Shown: positions 1 through 7,876 of the stretch, one piece after another
Layout: each line of letters starts with the position of its first letter
Position numbering within the stretch: position 1 is the first letter of the stretch
NCBI GenBank assembly: GCA_029202405.1
Contig: CP119312.1
Coordinates: 3,105,001 to 3,169,000, forward strand
Origin: Candidatus Devosia phytovorans
GTDB lineage: Bacteria > Pseudomonadota > Alphaproteobacteria > Rhizobiales > Devosiaceae
Length of the DNA: 64,000 bases
Direction of reading: 5' to 3'
The notes under the pieces: model-generated
What the model saw: the letters and a program-made list of their open reading frames with translations, nothing else
Told to the model about the DNA's origin: nothing
Database searches by the model: none
Translations under genes and position numbers: made by a program

Positions 1-810
1 GCGTCCAAGCGGGCGCCTTCGACGCCGCAGACGGAGTCGCCGGCATTTCGGCTGGCTTTTGCCGATGATGACTTCCTGACCTCGGAAGAGGTGCGCGGGG
101 TTCGCTTCCAGCTTGAGTATCTCAAGCCGGAGGTGCGCCTGCGCGAGCAGGGGATCAATTCGACGGTGGTGCTGTTTGGCGGCGCGCGTATTCCGGCGCC
201 GGGCAAGCCCGCCTGGGCGGCCAAGAACGAGACCCAGAAGAAGAACCTCGAGGCGGCGTCGGTCTATTATGACGAGGCGCGGCGCTTTGCGCAGCTGGCT
301 TCGGCGACGTCCAAAGCATTGGACTACAAGGAATTCGTGGTGACGACGGGTGGGGGGCCGGGCGTGATGGAGGCGGGCAATCGTGGAGCAGCCGATGTGG
401 GCGCGCCGACCATCGGGCTCAATATCGTCCTGCCGCACGAACAGGCGCCCAACCATTATGTGACGCCGGAGCTGAGCTTCAACTTCCACTATTTTGCGAC
501 GCGCAAGATCCACTTCCTGCTGCGGGCGAAATGCGTGGCGGTGTTCCCGGGCGGGTTCGGCACGCTGGACGAGTTCTTCGAAGCGCTGACGCTGATCCAG
601 ACCAAGCGCATGGACAAGATTCCACTGTTGCTGTTTGGCGCGGAATTCTGGAGCAAGGTGATCAATTTCGAAGCGCTGGCAGAAGCCGGCACGATTGCGC
701 CGGACGATACGCATCTGTTCAACCTGGTGGACACGGCCGAAGAGGGCTGGGAAATCGTGCGGGCGTTTTACGACCTGCCCAAAGTGGATGAGGTATTCAA
801 GGGGGACTAA
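1..810 (+). CDS. LOG family protein (TIGR00730-type Rossmann fold), 5' partial
   Basis: The reading frame is open from base 1, so the true start lies upstream of the window. The protein carries the two signatures of the LOG/lysine-decarboxylase-like family: GGGPGVMEA and PGGFGTLDE, the nucleotide-binding and catalytic PGGxGTxxE motif. Family members hydrolyse the N-glycosidic bond of nucleoside monophosphates; plant and some bacterial members release active cytokinins. The upstream residues (DDDFLTSEEVRG) match the longer LOG subfamily, in which a conserved N-terminal extension precedes the core. The in-frame GTG at 91 is therefore probably not the start. The gene converges on pheA with a gap of about 10 bases. 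The substrate cannot be told from sequence. Confidence 0.9.
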   Translation, partial: ASKRAPSTPQTESPAFRLAFADDDFLTSEEVRGVRFQLEYLKPEVRLREQGINSTVVLFGGARIPAPGKPAWAAKNETQKKNLEAASVYYDEARRFAQLASATSKALDYKEFVVTTGGGPGVMEAGNRGAADVGAPTIGLNIVLPHEQAPNHYVTPELSFNFHYFATRKIHFLLRAKCVAVFPGGFGTLDEFFEALTLIQTKRMDKIPLLLFGAEFWSKVINFEALAEAGTIAPDDTHLFNLVDTAEEGWEIVRAFYDLPKVDEVFKGD

Positions 811-820
811 GCCCCCTGCC

Positions 821-1651
821 CTACTTGTTCTCAGCGGCCGGATAGACGCCGAGCACGTGGAAGTGGTCGGTGAAGAAGCCGAGTTCTTCGAAGGCGTGCT
901 GGACGCCGACGTCGGAGGGGTGACCCTCGATATCGGCATAGAACTGGGTGGCGGTGAAATTGCCGCCCACCATGTAGCTCTCGAGCTTGGTCATGTTGAC
1001 GCCATTGGTGGCAAAGCCGCCCATGGCCTTGTAGAGCGCGGCCGGAACGTTGCGGACGCGGAAGACGAAGGTGGTCTTGACCCTGCCATTGCCGGCGGCA
1101 GCTTCCTTTGGCGTGGGCGAGAGAACGAGGAAGCGGGTGGTGTTGTGCGCGGCGTCCTCGATATTGGAGGCCAGCACATTGAGGCCATAGATTTCGGCGG
1201 CGAAGCGCGAGGCGATGGCGGCAACGGATTTGTCGGCCTTTTGCGCAATCTCACGGGCCGAGCCGGCAGTGTCGACGGCATTGATGGTGCGGAAACCGTG
1301 CTCGGCGATGAACTTGCGGCATTGGCCCAGCGCGACCGAAAGAGACTGGACCGCCTTGATGTCATCGAGTGTTGCGCCGGGGACGGCGAGCAGGTTCATC
1401 TCGACGCGCAGGAAGGTCTCGCCGATGATGTGCAGGCCGCTTTCGGGCAGCAGGTGATGGATATCGGTGATGCGGCCATAGAGCGAGTTCTCGACCGGAA
1501 CCACGGCATAGTCGGCCTTGCCGGTCTGCACCGCATTAATGGTTTCCTCGAAGGTAACGCAGCCCATGGCCTCCTCGCCGGGGAAGACATTGTTCGCGGC
1601 GGCATGGCTGAAGGCGCCAGGTTCGCCCTGGAATGCAATCTTCTTGGTCAT
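821..1651 (-). CDS. pheA: prephenate dehydratase
   Basis: Monofunctional prephenate dehydratase of about 276 residues, converting prephenate to phenylpyruvate in phenylalanine synthesis in the cytosol. The N-terminal catalytic part begins with the family hallmark (KIAFQGEPGAFSH) and contains VPVENSLYGR and NTTRFLVL. The C-terminal part (about residues 190-270) is an ACT regulatory domain with an ESYMVGG segment like the ESRP phenylalanine-binding motif. The start at 1651 fits the family; a longer frame to 1741 has an unlikely basic leader. In many Rhizobiales pheA sits beside kdsB and a cycM-like cytochrome gene. Here the cytochrome is present and divergent, but no kdsB lies between them. Confidence 0.95.
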   Translation of the reverse strand: MTKKIAFQGEPGAFSHAAANNVFPGEEAMGCVTFEETINAVQTGKADYAVVPVENSLYGRITDIHHLLPESGLHIIGETFLRVEMNLLAVPGATLDDIKAVQSLSVALGQCRKFIAEHGFRTINAVDTAGSAREIAQKADKSVAAIASRFAAEIYGLNVLASNIEDAAHNTTRFLVLSPTPKEAAAGNGRVKTTFVFRVRNVPAALYKAMGGFATNGVNMTKLESYMVGGNFTATQFYADIEGHPSDVGVQHAFEELGFFTDHFHVLGVYPAAENK

Positions 1652-1971
1652 CGGGACAGGTCCATATCTGGTCGGCGAAAGGCTTTTGAACCGGGTGCGA
1701 AAGGGAGTCAATCTAGCCCCCATTGGGCCGCTGCCTCTCAACCATAGGTCTCGTGGCCTTCTCGCCTAAAATCGCTCCACGGTAGCGATTTTCCCCAAGG
1801 GGCGGCTCGAAGTGTCACAGAGCGGCTTTGAACGGTTGCGCCGCCATAGGCTTTGCGACTATCTTCCGCGCGCGTCGGACCCTTCCGTTGAGCCGATTTT
1901 CCCCAGGGAGAATCAAAAGTTGGGCTGGGTTCGGATATCGTCCACAGGGGATGGACTGGCAGAGAGACCAA
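1652..1971. other. 320-bp divergent intergenic region between pheA and the cytochrome c gene
   Basis: No convincing gene. It must hold the promoters of both flanking genes. It contains a perfect 9-bp hairpin at 1768-1792 and two copies of a short GATTTTCCCCA string (near 1787 and 1894). No clear -35/-10 pair could be assigned by eye. Confidence 0.5.
1768..1792. repeat. perfect 9-bp inverted repeat (AAAATCGCT / AGCGATTTT, 7-nt loop)
   Basis: The arms are at 1768-1776 and 1784-1792. With A and T runs on the outside it resembles a bidirectional terminator, but it lies upstream of both neighbours. It could be an operator, a leader hairpin, or a copy of a genome-wide palindromic repeat. Confidence 0.5.
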
Positions 1972-2799
1972 ATGGATTCGTTCGAGCTTAACAAGATCAT
2001 GGGCGCCGTGCTGGGCACGCTGCTGTTCGTCATGGGCGCCGGCTTTGTCGCCGAAGCCATCTACCATCCGATCGAAGACCGCGGTCCGGGTTACAACCTG
2101 CCGGAACCGGAAGTTGCCGAAGGCGGCGCCGTGGCAGAGGCGGCTCCCGAAGTGCCGCTCGGCGTGCTGCTGGCCAGCGCCAGTGCGGAGCGCGGTCAGG
2201 CATCGGCGCGCAAGTGCCAGTCGTGCCACAATTTCGGCGAGGGCGAGCCCAACAAGCAGGGTCCGCATCTTTATGGCGTGGTTGGCCGTGCCGAAGGGTC
2301 GATTTCCGACTTCGCCTATTCGGAAGGCATGCTGGCCCACAACGCCGCGGGTGATGTGTGGACTTATGAAAACCTCAACCACTTCCTGACCAAGCCGAGC
2401 GATTATACGCCCGGCACCAAGATGAACTTTGCCGGTATCCGCACTGCCGAAGAGCGTGCCGATATCCTGGCCTATCTGCAGACCCTGTCGGGTAGCCCGG
2501 TGCCCTTCCCGGCCGCCGAGGAAGCTGCCCCGGCCGAAGAGCCTGTCGATCCGGGCGAAACGCCTGCTGCGGAAGCTGCCGGCACGGCACAGCCCGATGC
2601 GACGACGCCGACCGATCCGGCTGCCACCCAGCCCGAGAACGAAGCCGAACCGGCAGCCCCGGCAGTGGTGACCGACACGCCGACGACGACCCAGAGCGAA
2701 ACGCCGGTGCAAGGCACGCCGACCACCAGCGGCACGCCAGCCAGCACGACCGAGGGCGCTGCACCTGCGGCAACGCCTGCTGCACCCGCCGCTCAGTAA
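1972..2799 (+). CDS. membrane-anchored c-type cytochrome (CycM-like)
   Basis: About 275 residues. An uncleaved N-terminal hydrophobic anchor (about residues 8-30) is followed by a short linker and one class I cytochrome c domain. The heme-binding motif is CQSCH and the likely axial methionine is in GTKMNF. The domain should face the periplasm and carry electrons to a terminal oxidase, as CycM/cytochrome c552 does in Rhizobiales. About 90 residues after the heme domain are almost entirely Ala, Pro, Glu and Thr. The start at 1972 is chosen because the anchor begins there; the frame opens earlier at 1828 with an implausible leader. A strong terminator follows. Confidence 0.9.
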   Translation: MDSFELNKIMGAVLGTLLFVMGAGFVAEAIYHPIEDRGPGYNLPEPEVAEGGAVAEAAPEVPLGVLLASASAERGQASARKCQSCHNFGEGEPNKQGPHLYGVVGRAEGSISDFAYSEGMLAHNAAGDVWTYENLNHFLTKPSDYTPGTKMNFAGIRTAEERADILAYLQTLSGSPVPFPAAEEAAPAEEPVDPGETPAAEAAGTAQPDATTPTDPAATQPENEAEPAAPAVVTDTPTTTQSETPVQGTPTTSGTPASTTEGAAPAATPAAPAAQ

Positions 2800-2826
2800 G
2801 AGCCAGATGCTGTCTTGAGATTTTGA

Positions 2827-2855
2827 GCCGCGCCTCCATCGGGCGCGGCTTTTTT
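2827..2855 (+). terminator. Rho-independent terminator after the cytochrome gene
   Basis: Eight-base stem GCCGCGCC (2827-2834) / GGCGCGGC (2842-2849), a seven-base loop, then six T. It ends just before the ribosome site of the next gene. Confidence 0.85.
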
Positions 2856-2870
2856 CTGCGAGGAAATACC

Positions 2871-3809
2871 ATGCTGCTGCTGCACCTGTCCGATGTCGAT
2901 GAAGCCAGCTGGGCCGACAAGCTCACCGCGGCGCTTTCGCCCTATCCGGTGGTGCGGAGGGGCGATGATTTCGACCCGGCCGATGTCCGCTATATCTTCG
3001 TGTGGAAGCCCAAGGCCGATGCTTTCGACGGGCTGAGCCATCTCAAGGCGGTGCTGTCGCTGGGCGCGGGCGTCGATGCACTGATGAAGCATCCCAAGCT
3101 GCCCGATGCGCCGATCGTGCGCTTTGTCGACGAGGACCTCAGCCAGCGCATGAGCGACTATGTGGTGGCCCATGTCACCATGCATCACCGGCTCTATACG
3201 CGTTTCCGGGCTGACCAGAAGGCGCGGCGCTGGAGCCAGCTCTATCCGCCTGCAGCCTCGGAGACGACGGTGGGGATCATGGGCATGGGCGTGCTGGGGC
3301 AGGATGCCGTCACGCGCCTCAGGCCGCTGGGCTTTGATTTGCGCAGCTGGAGCCGGACACCCAAGACGATTGAGGGCGTGGATGGCTTTGCCGGCGCCGA
3401 GCAGTTCGACGCTTTCCTCGCCGGCACCGATATTCTGGTCAATCTTCTGCCGCTGACGCCGGAAACGACCGGGATCCTCAATACGCAGACCTTTGGCAAG
3501 CTGCGGCGTGACCGGCTGGATGGCGGTCCGGTGGTGATCAATGCGGCGCGCGGCGGGCATCAGCGGGAAGCCGATATCGTGGCGGCGCTGGCAGACGGCA
3601 CCCTGGGTGCGGCGAGCCTTGACGTGTTCGAGGTCGAACCCCTGCCCCAGGACAGCCCGCTCTGGGCCATCGAGAACTGCTATATCACCCCGCATATCGC
3701 GGCGATTTCCAATGAAAGCCATGGCGTCAGCTATTTCAGCCAGATCATCAAGGGCCATGAAGCGGGCAGACCGCTGATCAATGTCGTGGACCGGGCGCGC
3801 GGCTACTGA
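2871..3809 (+). CDS. 2-hydroxyacid dehydrogenase (glyoxylate/hydroxypyruvate reductase A-like)
   Basis: About 312 residues of the D-isomer-specific 2-hydroxyacid dehydrogenase family, closest in layout to GhrA. The NAD(P)-binding glycine motif GMGVLG lies near residue 140. The catalytic Arg (AARGG), Glu (FEVEPL) and His (TPHIAA) follow in the expected order. It probably reduces glyoxylate or hydroxypyruvate in the cytosol; the substrate is inferred. The ATG at 2871 follows an AGGAAA ribosome site. A terminator separates it from the cytochrome gene, so it probably has its own promoter or relies on readthrough. Confidence 0.85.
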   Translation: MLLLHLSDVDEASWADKLTAALSPYPVVRRGDDFDPADVRYIFVWKPKADAFDGLSHLKAVLSLGAGVDALMKHPKLPDAPIVRFVDEDLSQRMSDYVVAHVTMHHRLYTRFRADQKARRWSQLYPPAASETTVGIMGMGVLGQDAVTRLRPLGFDLRSWSRTPKTIEGVDGFAGAEQFDAFLAGTDILVNLLPLTPETTGILNTQTFGKLRRDRLDGGPVVINAARGGHQREADIVAALADGTLGAASLDVFEVEPLPQDSPLWAIENCYITPHIAAISNESHGVSYFSQIIKGHEAGRPLINVVDRARGY

Positions 3810-3823
3810 CGGAATATTTTGTT

Positions 3824-3854
3824 GGCGAACAAGGTGATGACTGTCATGTTCGCC
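3824..3854. promoter_or_regulatory. nested palindrome upstream of the DedA-like gene
   Basis: Outer arms GGCGAACA (3824-3831) and TGTTCGCC (3847-3854) enclose a second palindrome, ATGAC-T-GTCAT (3837-3847). It lies 15 to 70 bases after ghrA and about 45 before the next start. There is no T run, so an operator or leader hairpin is likelier than a terminator. Confidence 0.35.
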
Positions 3855-3896
3855 GCCTAGTTTGCATTGACCATTGCTGAACCCATTCAGGACCGG

Positions 3897-4571
3897 ATGA
3901 CCGAGACCACCGCCCCGCAGAAGCTCAAGCTCTATGACCGTCTCAAGCTGGCCACCAAGCATAGGCTGGCCGAACCGATCCTGGCGCTGCTCTGCTTCCT
4001 CGAGGCGATGATCCTGCCGATCTTCCCCGAAATCATGCTGGCGCCGATGATCGTGGCCGACCGCACGCGCGCCTGGCGGCTGGCCGCGATCTGCACGGTG
4101 GCGTCGGTGGTGGGTGGTCTGGCCGGCTATGCGATCGGGTTTTTCCTGTTCGATACCGTGGGCAAGGCGATCATCGATTTCTATGGCGCCGGCGACGGGT
4201 TCAATTCGCTGAAGCAGAGCTTCAATGACAATGGACCGCTGATGATCATCATCGGCGCCATCTCGCCCATTCCCTACAAGGTGATCACCATCACCAGCGG
4301 CGTGGCCGGGCTCGATCTCTTCACCTTCGTCTTCTATGGGCTGATCGGGCGCGGACTGCGCTATTTCGTGCCCTGCGGCCTGTTCTTCTTCTTCGGCAAG
4401 GCAGCCAATGAATTCATCGAGAAGCACAAGGCCCTGGCCGGCTGGGGCATGGTGGCAGCGATCGTGCTGGGCTTTGCCATGGCGCCGCTGCTGTTCCCCA
4501 AGGCCGACGCCACGATCCCGGCCGTGCTTGAGGCGGAAGATGTGATCACCGACCTGGGCGACGCTGGTTAG
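3897..4571 (+). CDS. YqaA/DedA-like (SNARE-associated/VTT) inner-membrane protein
   Basis: About 224 residues with four to five hydrophobic segments, including a proline-rich PIFPEIMLAPM loop and the segment GAISPIPYKVITI. These are hallmarks of the YqaA subgroup of the DedA/VTT superfamily. Such proteins sit in the inner membrane and are linked to membrane homeostasis or lipid flipping; no substrate is claimed. The ATG at 3897 has an upstream CAGGA; an in-frame TTG at 3867 would add ten residues. Its stop overlaps the stop of the convergent MarR-GNAT gene by three bases. Confidence 0.8.
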   Translation: MTETTAPQKLKLYDRLKLATKHRLAEPILALLCFLEAMILPIFPEIMLAPMIVADRTRAWRLAAICTVASVVGGLAGYAIGFFLFDTVGKAIIDFYGAGDGFNSLKQSFNDNGPLMIIIGAISPIPYKVITITSGVAGLDLFTFVFYGLIGRGLRYFVPCGLFFFFGKAANEFIEKHKALAGWGMVAAIVLGFAMAPLLFPKADATIPAVLEAEDVITDLGDAG

Positions 4572-5497
4572 AGGTCCAGCACCCAGTATTGGCCGTTGAG
4601 GTCGACGCCGAAGGAGTGATGCCGAGCTTCGCTTTCCAGCGTGAAACCGGCACCCTGATAGATGCGTCGGGCTGAGGCGAGGCAATCCTGGGTCCAGAGC
4701 CGGACCTGACGGTAGCCTGAAGCCCGGGAGAAGCTCACCGCCTCGTCGACCAGGCGCCGGCCGACACCGCGACCGCGGAAGGTTGGATCGACATAGAGCA
4801 TGCGCAGTTGCGCCACGCCGGGACGATCTTCGCCAGCGGGCACGATATAGATGGAGCCGGCGACCTCGCCGCCGATCTCGGCGATCCAGAGCGATTTGGG
4901 CGGGCTTTGCGGCATGGCTTCGAAATCGGCGTAGAGGCTGGCGATCAGCGTTTCGAATTCGCCATTCCAGCCCTGTTCCACATTATAGAGCACGCCCTGG
5001 CGGTGGATCAGCCAACCCAGTTCGCCGACGCGATGCGGACGCAGCACCAGCGTTGCGTCGTCGGGCTCACCCAGCAGGGCCTCGATGCGGCGCATGGCAC
5101 CGATCAGGTCGCGGCGGCCGGTTTCGTCCAGCGGTTCAAGCAGGCTAATGGCCGCGACCTCGTCGCTCATGGCGTTGAACTTGTGAAAGACGGCATCGCC
5201 CTCGGGCGTCAGAGCCAGTGGCGCCGAGCGCCGGTCCGCAGTGCGTGGCAGCACGGCCACCAGCCCCTGCTCGACAAGCCGCAGACCCAATCGGCTCATC
5301 TGGCCGCGATCCATGTCGAGACTGTCGGCAATCAGCGAGGCAGACGCGTGTCCCCGCATGCCCAGTTCATAAATGACCCGCGCCTCGGCCAAGGTGTGCG
5401 GGCTCTTGTGCATGCCCTCTTCGAGCAGGCCGATAACCTTGGTGTAGAAGCGGTTGAAAGCCCGGATCTGGGCAATGTCGGCGGGGCGAATGGACAT
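4568..5497 (-). CDS. MarR-type regulator fused to GNAT acetyltransferase
   Basis: A 309-residue two-domain protein. Residues about 1-150 form a MarR winged helix (RGQMSRLGLRL recognition helix and RRSAPLALT wing). Residues about 155-309 form a GNAT domain with the acetyl-CoA motif RGRGVGRRLVDEA and a C-terminal ARRIYQGAGF segment. Fusions of this type are known in proteobacteria; the ligand or acceptor is unknown. The gene stands alone, with a perfect inverted repeat covering its promoter region, which suggests autoregulation. It converges on the DedA-like gene. Confidence 0.9.
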   Translation of the reverse strand: MSIRPADIAQIRAFNRFYTKVIGLLEEGMHKSPHTLAEARVIYELGMRGHASASLIADSLDMDRGQMSRLGLRLVEQGLVAVLPRTADRRSAPLALTPEGDAVFHKFNAMSDEVAAISLLEPLDETGRRDLIGAMRRIEALLGEPDDATLVLRPHRVGELGWLIHRQGVLYNVEQGWNGEFETLIASLYADFEAMPQSPPKSLWIAEIGGEVAGSIYIVPAGEDRPGVAQLRMLYVDPTFRGRGVGRRLVDEAVSFSRASGYRQVRLWTQDCLASARRIYQGAGFTLESEARHHSFGVDLNGQYWVLDL

Positions 5498-5507
5498 GAC
5501 GCGTCTC

Positions 5508-5535
5508 GTGGATGACTGTTGATACAGTCATCCAC
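5508..5535. promoter_or_regulatory. putative MarR operator, perfect 11-bp inverted repeat
   Basis: GTGGATGACTG (5508-5518) and CAGTCATCCAC (5525-5535) are exact reverse complements with a six-base spacer. The repeat ends ten bases before the start codon of the MarR-GNAT gene. A TTGACT -35-like hexamer lies just upstream on the minus strand (5547-5552), so bound regulator would cover the -10 region. Confidence 0.65.
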
Positions 5536-5552
5536 TTGATTGCCATAGTCAA

Positions 5553-6902
5553 CTACTTTGCGTAACGGGACTTGAGCAGGTTGTAGACGGCGCGAATGCC
5601 CTGGTCGGTGCCGCCAAAGCTGCGGCCAGCGCGGCCCTCGGGCGCCCAACCATAGATGTCGAGATGGACCCAGGTCGTGGCGGGATTGACGAAACGCCGC
5701 AGAAATAGCGCCGCGGTGACCGAACCGGCAAAACCGCCCGAACCGGCATTGTTCACATCGGCGGTCCTGGAGCTCATCATCGCGTCATAGGGTGACCAGA
5801 GCGGCATGTGCCAGAGCGGGTCGTCACTGGCCATGCCGCTGGCCACGAGATCGCGGGCCAGGGTTTCGTCACTGGAATAGAGCGGCGGCAATTCGGGGCC
5901 AAGGGCAACGCGGGCGGCGCCGGTGAGCGTGGCCATGTCGAGCAGGAGATCGGGCTTTTCCTCGTCAGCCAGCGCCAGGGCATCGGCGAGGATCAGCCGG
6001 CCTTCAGCATCGGTATTGCCGATTTCAACAGTCAGGCCCTTGCGAGACTTGAGGATATCGCCGGGGCGGAAGCTCTGGCCGGCAATGGCATTTTCGACGA
6101 TCGGAATGAGTACGCGCAGGCGCACGTTGAGGCCGGCCGAGACGATGGCATGGGCGAGACCCAGCACATTGGCGGCGCCACCCATGTCCTTTTTCATGAT
6201 CAGCATGCCCGCTGCTGTCTTGATGTCGAGACCGCCAGTATCGAAGGTCACGCCCTTGCCGACGAGGGTCACTTTAGGATCGCCTTCCCTGCCCCAGCGC
6301 AGGTCCACCAAGCGCGGCGCTTCGGCGCTGGCGCGGCCGACGGCGTGGATCATGGGGAAGTTTTCGGCCAGCAGGTCATCACCCGTGATGACGCGGATAT
6401 CCATGTCGCGGGCTTCGGCAAAGGCCTGGATTTCGGCCTCGAAGGCATCGGGGCCCAGATCATTGGGCGGGGTGTTGATCAGGTCGCGGGCAATGCCTGC
6501 TGCCTCGACAAGGCGATCGACTTCTGCCGCATCGGCACCGGAAGGCAATTCAAGGATGGGCGCCTCCACGGCTTGCCGGTAGCGGTCGAAGCGATAGGCG
6601 CCGAGACGGAAGCCGATGGCCGCCAGCGTCGGGTCGGCAATGCTGCCCTCAAGACGATAGGTGCCTTTGGGCAGCGCGGCGCTGGCGAGGCCGGTGACCA
6701 GTGTCGGGTTGGCTTCAGCAGTGCCGAGGCCGAAGAGATAGCCAGAGACTGTGCCATCCGTCGCGGGCAAGGCCAACAGCTTGCCGCGCTTGCCGGAAAA
6801 GCCATTGGCCGTCGCCCAGGCGCGCTGTGACGGGGTCAGCCCCGCCCCTTCCAGACCGTTTTCCGGGACGCAGATGACGTGGAGGACGGCAGTATCGGAC
6901 AT
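5553..6902 (-). CDS. leucyl aminopeptidase family protein (M17)
   Basis: About 449 residues. The C-terminal catalytic domain has the M17 signature NTDAEGRL, the upstream metal-ligand segments KGVTFDTGG and KKDMGGAA, and DMATLTGAA. It is a cytosolic di-metal aminopeptidase that trims N-terminal residues from peptides. It is shorter than PepA, as is usual for the alphaproteobacterial M17 paralogue. The start at 6902 has an excellent AGGAG site; the open frame to 6962 lacks one. It is divergent from tadD. Confidence 0.92.
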   Translation of the reverse strand: MSDTAVLHVICVPENGLEGAGLTPSQRAWATANGFSGKRGKLLALPATDGTVSGYLFGLGTAEANPTLVTGLASAALPKGTYRLEGSIADPTLAAIGFRLGAYRFDRYRQAVEAPILELPSGADAAEVDRLVEAAGIARDLINTPPNDLGPDAFEAEIQAFAEARDMDIRVITGDDLLAENFPMIHAVGRASAEAPRLVDLRWGREGDPKVTLVGKGVTFDTGGLDIKTAAGMLIMKKDMGGAANVLGLAHAIVSAGLNVRLRVLIPIVENAIAGQSFRPGDILKSRKGLTVEIGNTDAEGRLILADALALADEEKPDLLLDMATLTGAARVALGPELPPLYSSDETLARDLVASGMASDDPLWHMPLWSPYDAMMSSRTADVNNAGSGGFAGSVTAALFLRRFVNPATTWVHLDIYGWAPEGRAGRSFGGTDQGIRAVYNLLKSRYAK

Positions 6903-6972
6903 CAGTTGGCTCCTTTGTTGCCTCTGTTCTAGCGAGGCAGGGGGGCCGTCGCAACGGCGCAAAACAGCCCCT

Positions 6973-6987
6973 TTAACTGGCTGTTAG
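6973..6987 (+). promoter_or_regulatory. CtrA-like box (one mismatch) upstream of tadD
   Basis: TTAA-CTGGCTG-TTAG, one base off the TTAA-N7-TTAA consensus of the cell-cycle regulator CtrA. It is about 50 bases upstream of the tadD start. A single degenerate site would be weak evidence, but two better ones lie elsewhere in the same pilus locus. Confidence 0.35.
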
Positions 6988-7037
6988 GGTTAATGATTTA
7001 TTGCATGGGGAGGAGCCTTTGGCCCAAGGAGTTGCCC

Positions 7038-7808
7038 ATGATCGTCCTTAACCGGATCACCAAGCCCATGCGCGGTATGCTGCTGGCCGGGGTCGCGGCG
7101 CTGGCAATTTCGGCCTGTGCGTCCAATCGCGGCAGCATGCCCTCGCCAGACTATACCGGCATGACGGCAGGCCAGAGCCAGCAGACGCTGGGCGAGCTGA
7201 CGGCGCGCTACAAGTCCAATCCAAAGGATAAGGTGACGGCCATCCACTATGCCGCCGCGCTGCGCGCCGTTGGTCAGAGCCAGCAGGCCGTGTCGGTGCT
7301 GGAAATCAGCATGGGCTATTATCCCAAGGACGTCGACATTGCCGTGGCCTTTGCCAAGGCGCTGACGGCCGATGGGCGGCTGGAGCAGTCATTGCAGGTG
7401 CTGGACAATGTGATCCGTCCCGAGGCGCCGGACTGGAATGCGCTGCTGGTCAAGGGCGCGACGCTCGATCAGCTCGGCCGCAATGCCGAAGCGCGCGGGC
7501 TCTATGCGCAGGCCCAGGTCTATGCGCCAGGCGAAGCTTCGATTGAAGCCAATCTTGGCCTCTCCTATGCGATGACCAATGAATTGCCGGCCGCCGAACA
7601 GCACCTGCGCCGCGCCGTGCAGATGCAGGGCGCAACCAGCCAGATCCGGCAGAACCTGGCGCTGGTCGTGGGCCTGCAGGGCCGCTTCGACGAGAGCCGC
7701 TCGCTCTATGCCGCCGAACTGCCACCCGAGCAGGTCGAGAGCAACATGGCCTATGTACGCGCGCTGCTGACGCAGCAAAACCGCTGGGACATGATCAAGA
7801 ACAGCTAA
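7038..7808 (+). CDS. tadD: Tad pilus assembly lipoprotein with TPR repeats
   Basis: About 256 residues. A signal peptide ends in a lipobox (LAISAC near residue 26), so the protein is probably an outer-membrane lipoprotein. Tetratricopeptide-type helical repeats follow (for example ALRAVGQSQQAVSVLE and LLVKGATLDQLGRNAEARGLY). TadD is needed to assemble or stabilise the secretin of Tad/Flp pili. The ATG at 7038 follows AAGGA. It converges on tadC with a terminator between. Confidence 0.85.
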   Translation: MIVLNRITKPMRGMLLAGVAALAISACASNRGSMPSPDYTGMTAGQSQQTLGELTARYKSNPKDKVTAIHYAAALRAVGQSQQAVSVLEISMGYYPKDVDIAVAFAKALTADGRLEQSLQVLDNVIRPEAPDWNALLVKGATLDQLGRNAEARGLYAQAQVYAPGEASIEANLGLSYAMTNELPAAEQHLRRAVQMQGATSQIRQNLALVVGLQGRFDESRSLYAAELPPEQVESNMAYVRALLTQQNRWDMIKNS

Positions 7809-7825
7809 TTGTCGTAGCCATCATG

Positions 7826-7853
7826 AAAAAGGCCCCGCAGTGCGGGGCCTTTT
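7826..7853. terminator. bidirectional terminator between tadD and tadC
   Basis: GGCCCCGC (7831-7838) / GCGGGGCC (7842-7849) with a three-base loop, five A before and four T after. It can serve both convergent genes. Confidence 0.8.
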
Positions 7854-7876
7854 CGTTTGCGGGTCGTTGGTCTGGA

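Noticed and set aside
2793..4685. 630-codon minus-strand open frame over the dehydrogenase and DedA-like genes
   Set aside because: Both plus-strand genes have intact catalytic or family motifs; the antisense frame has none.
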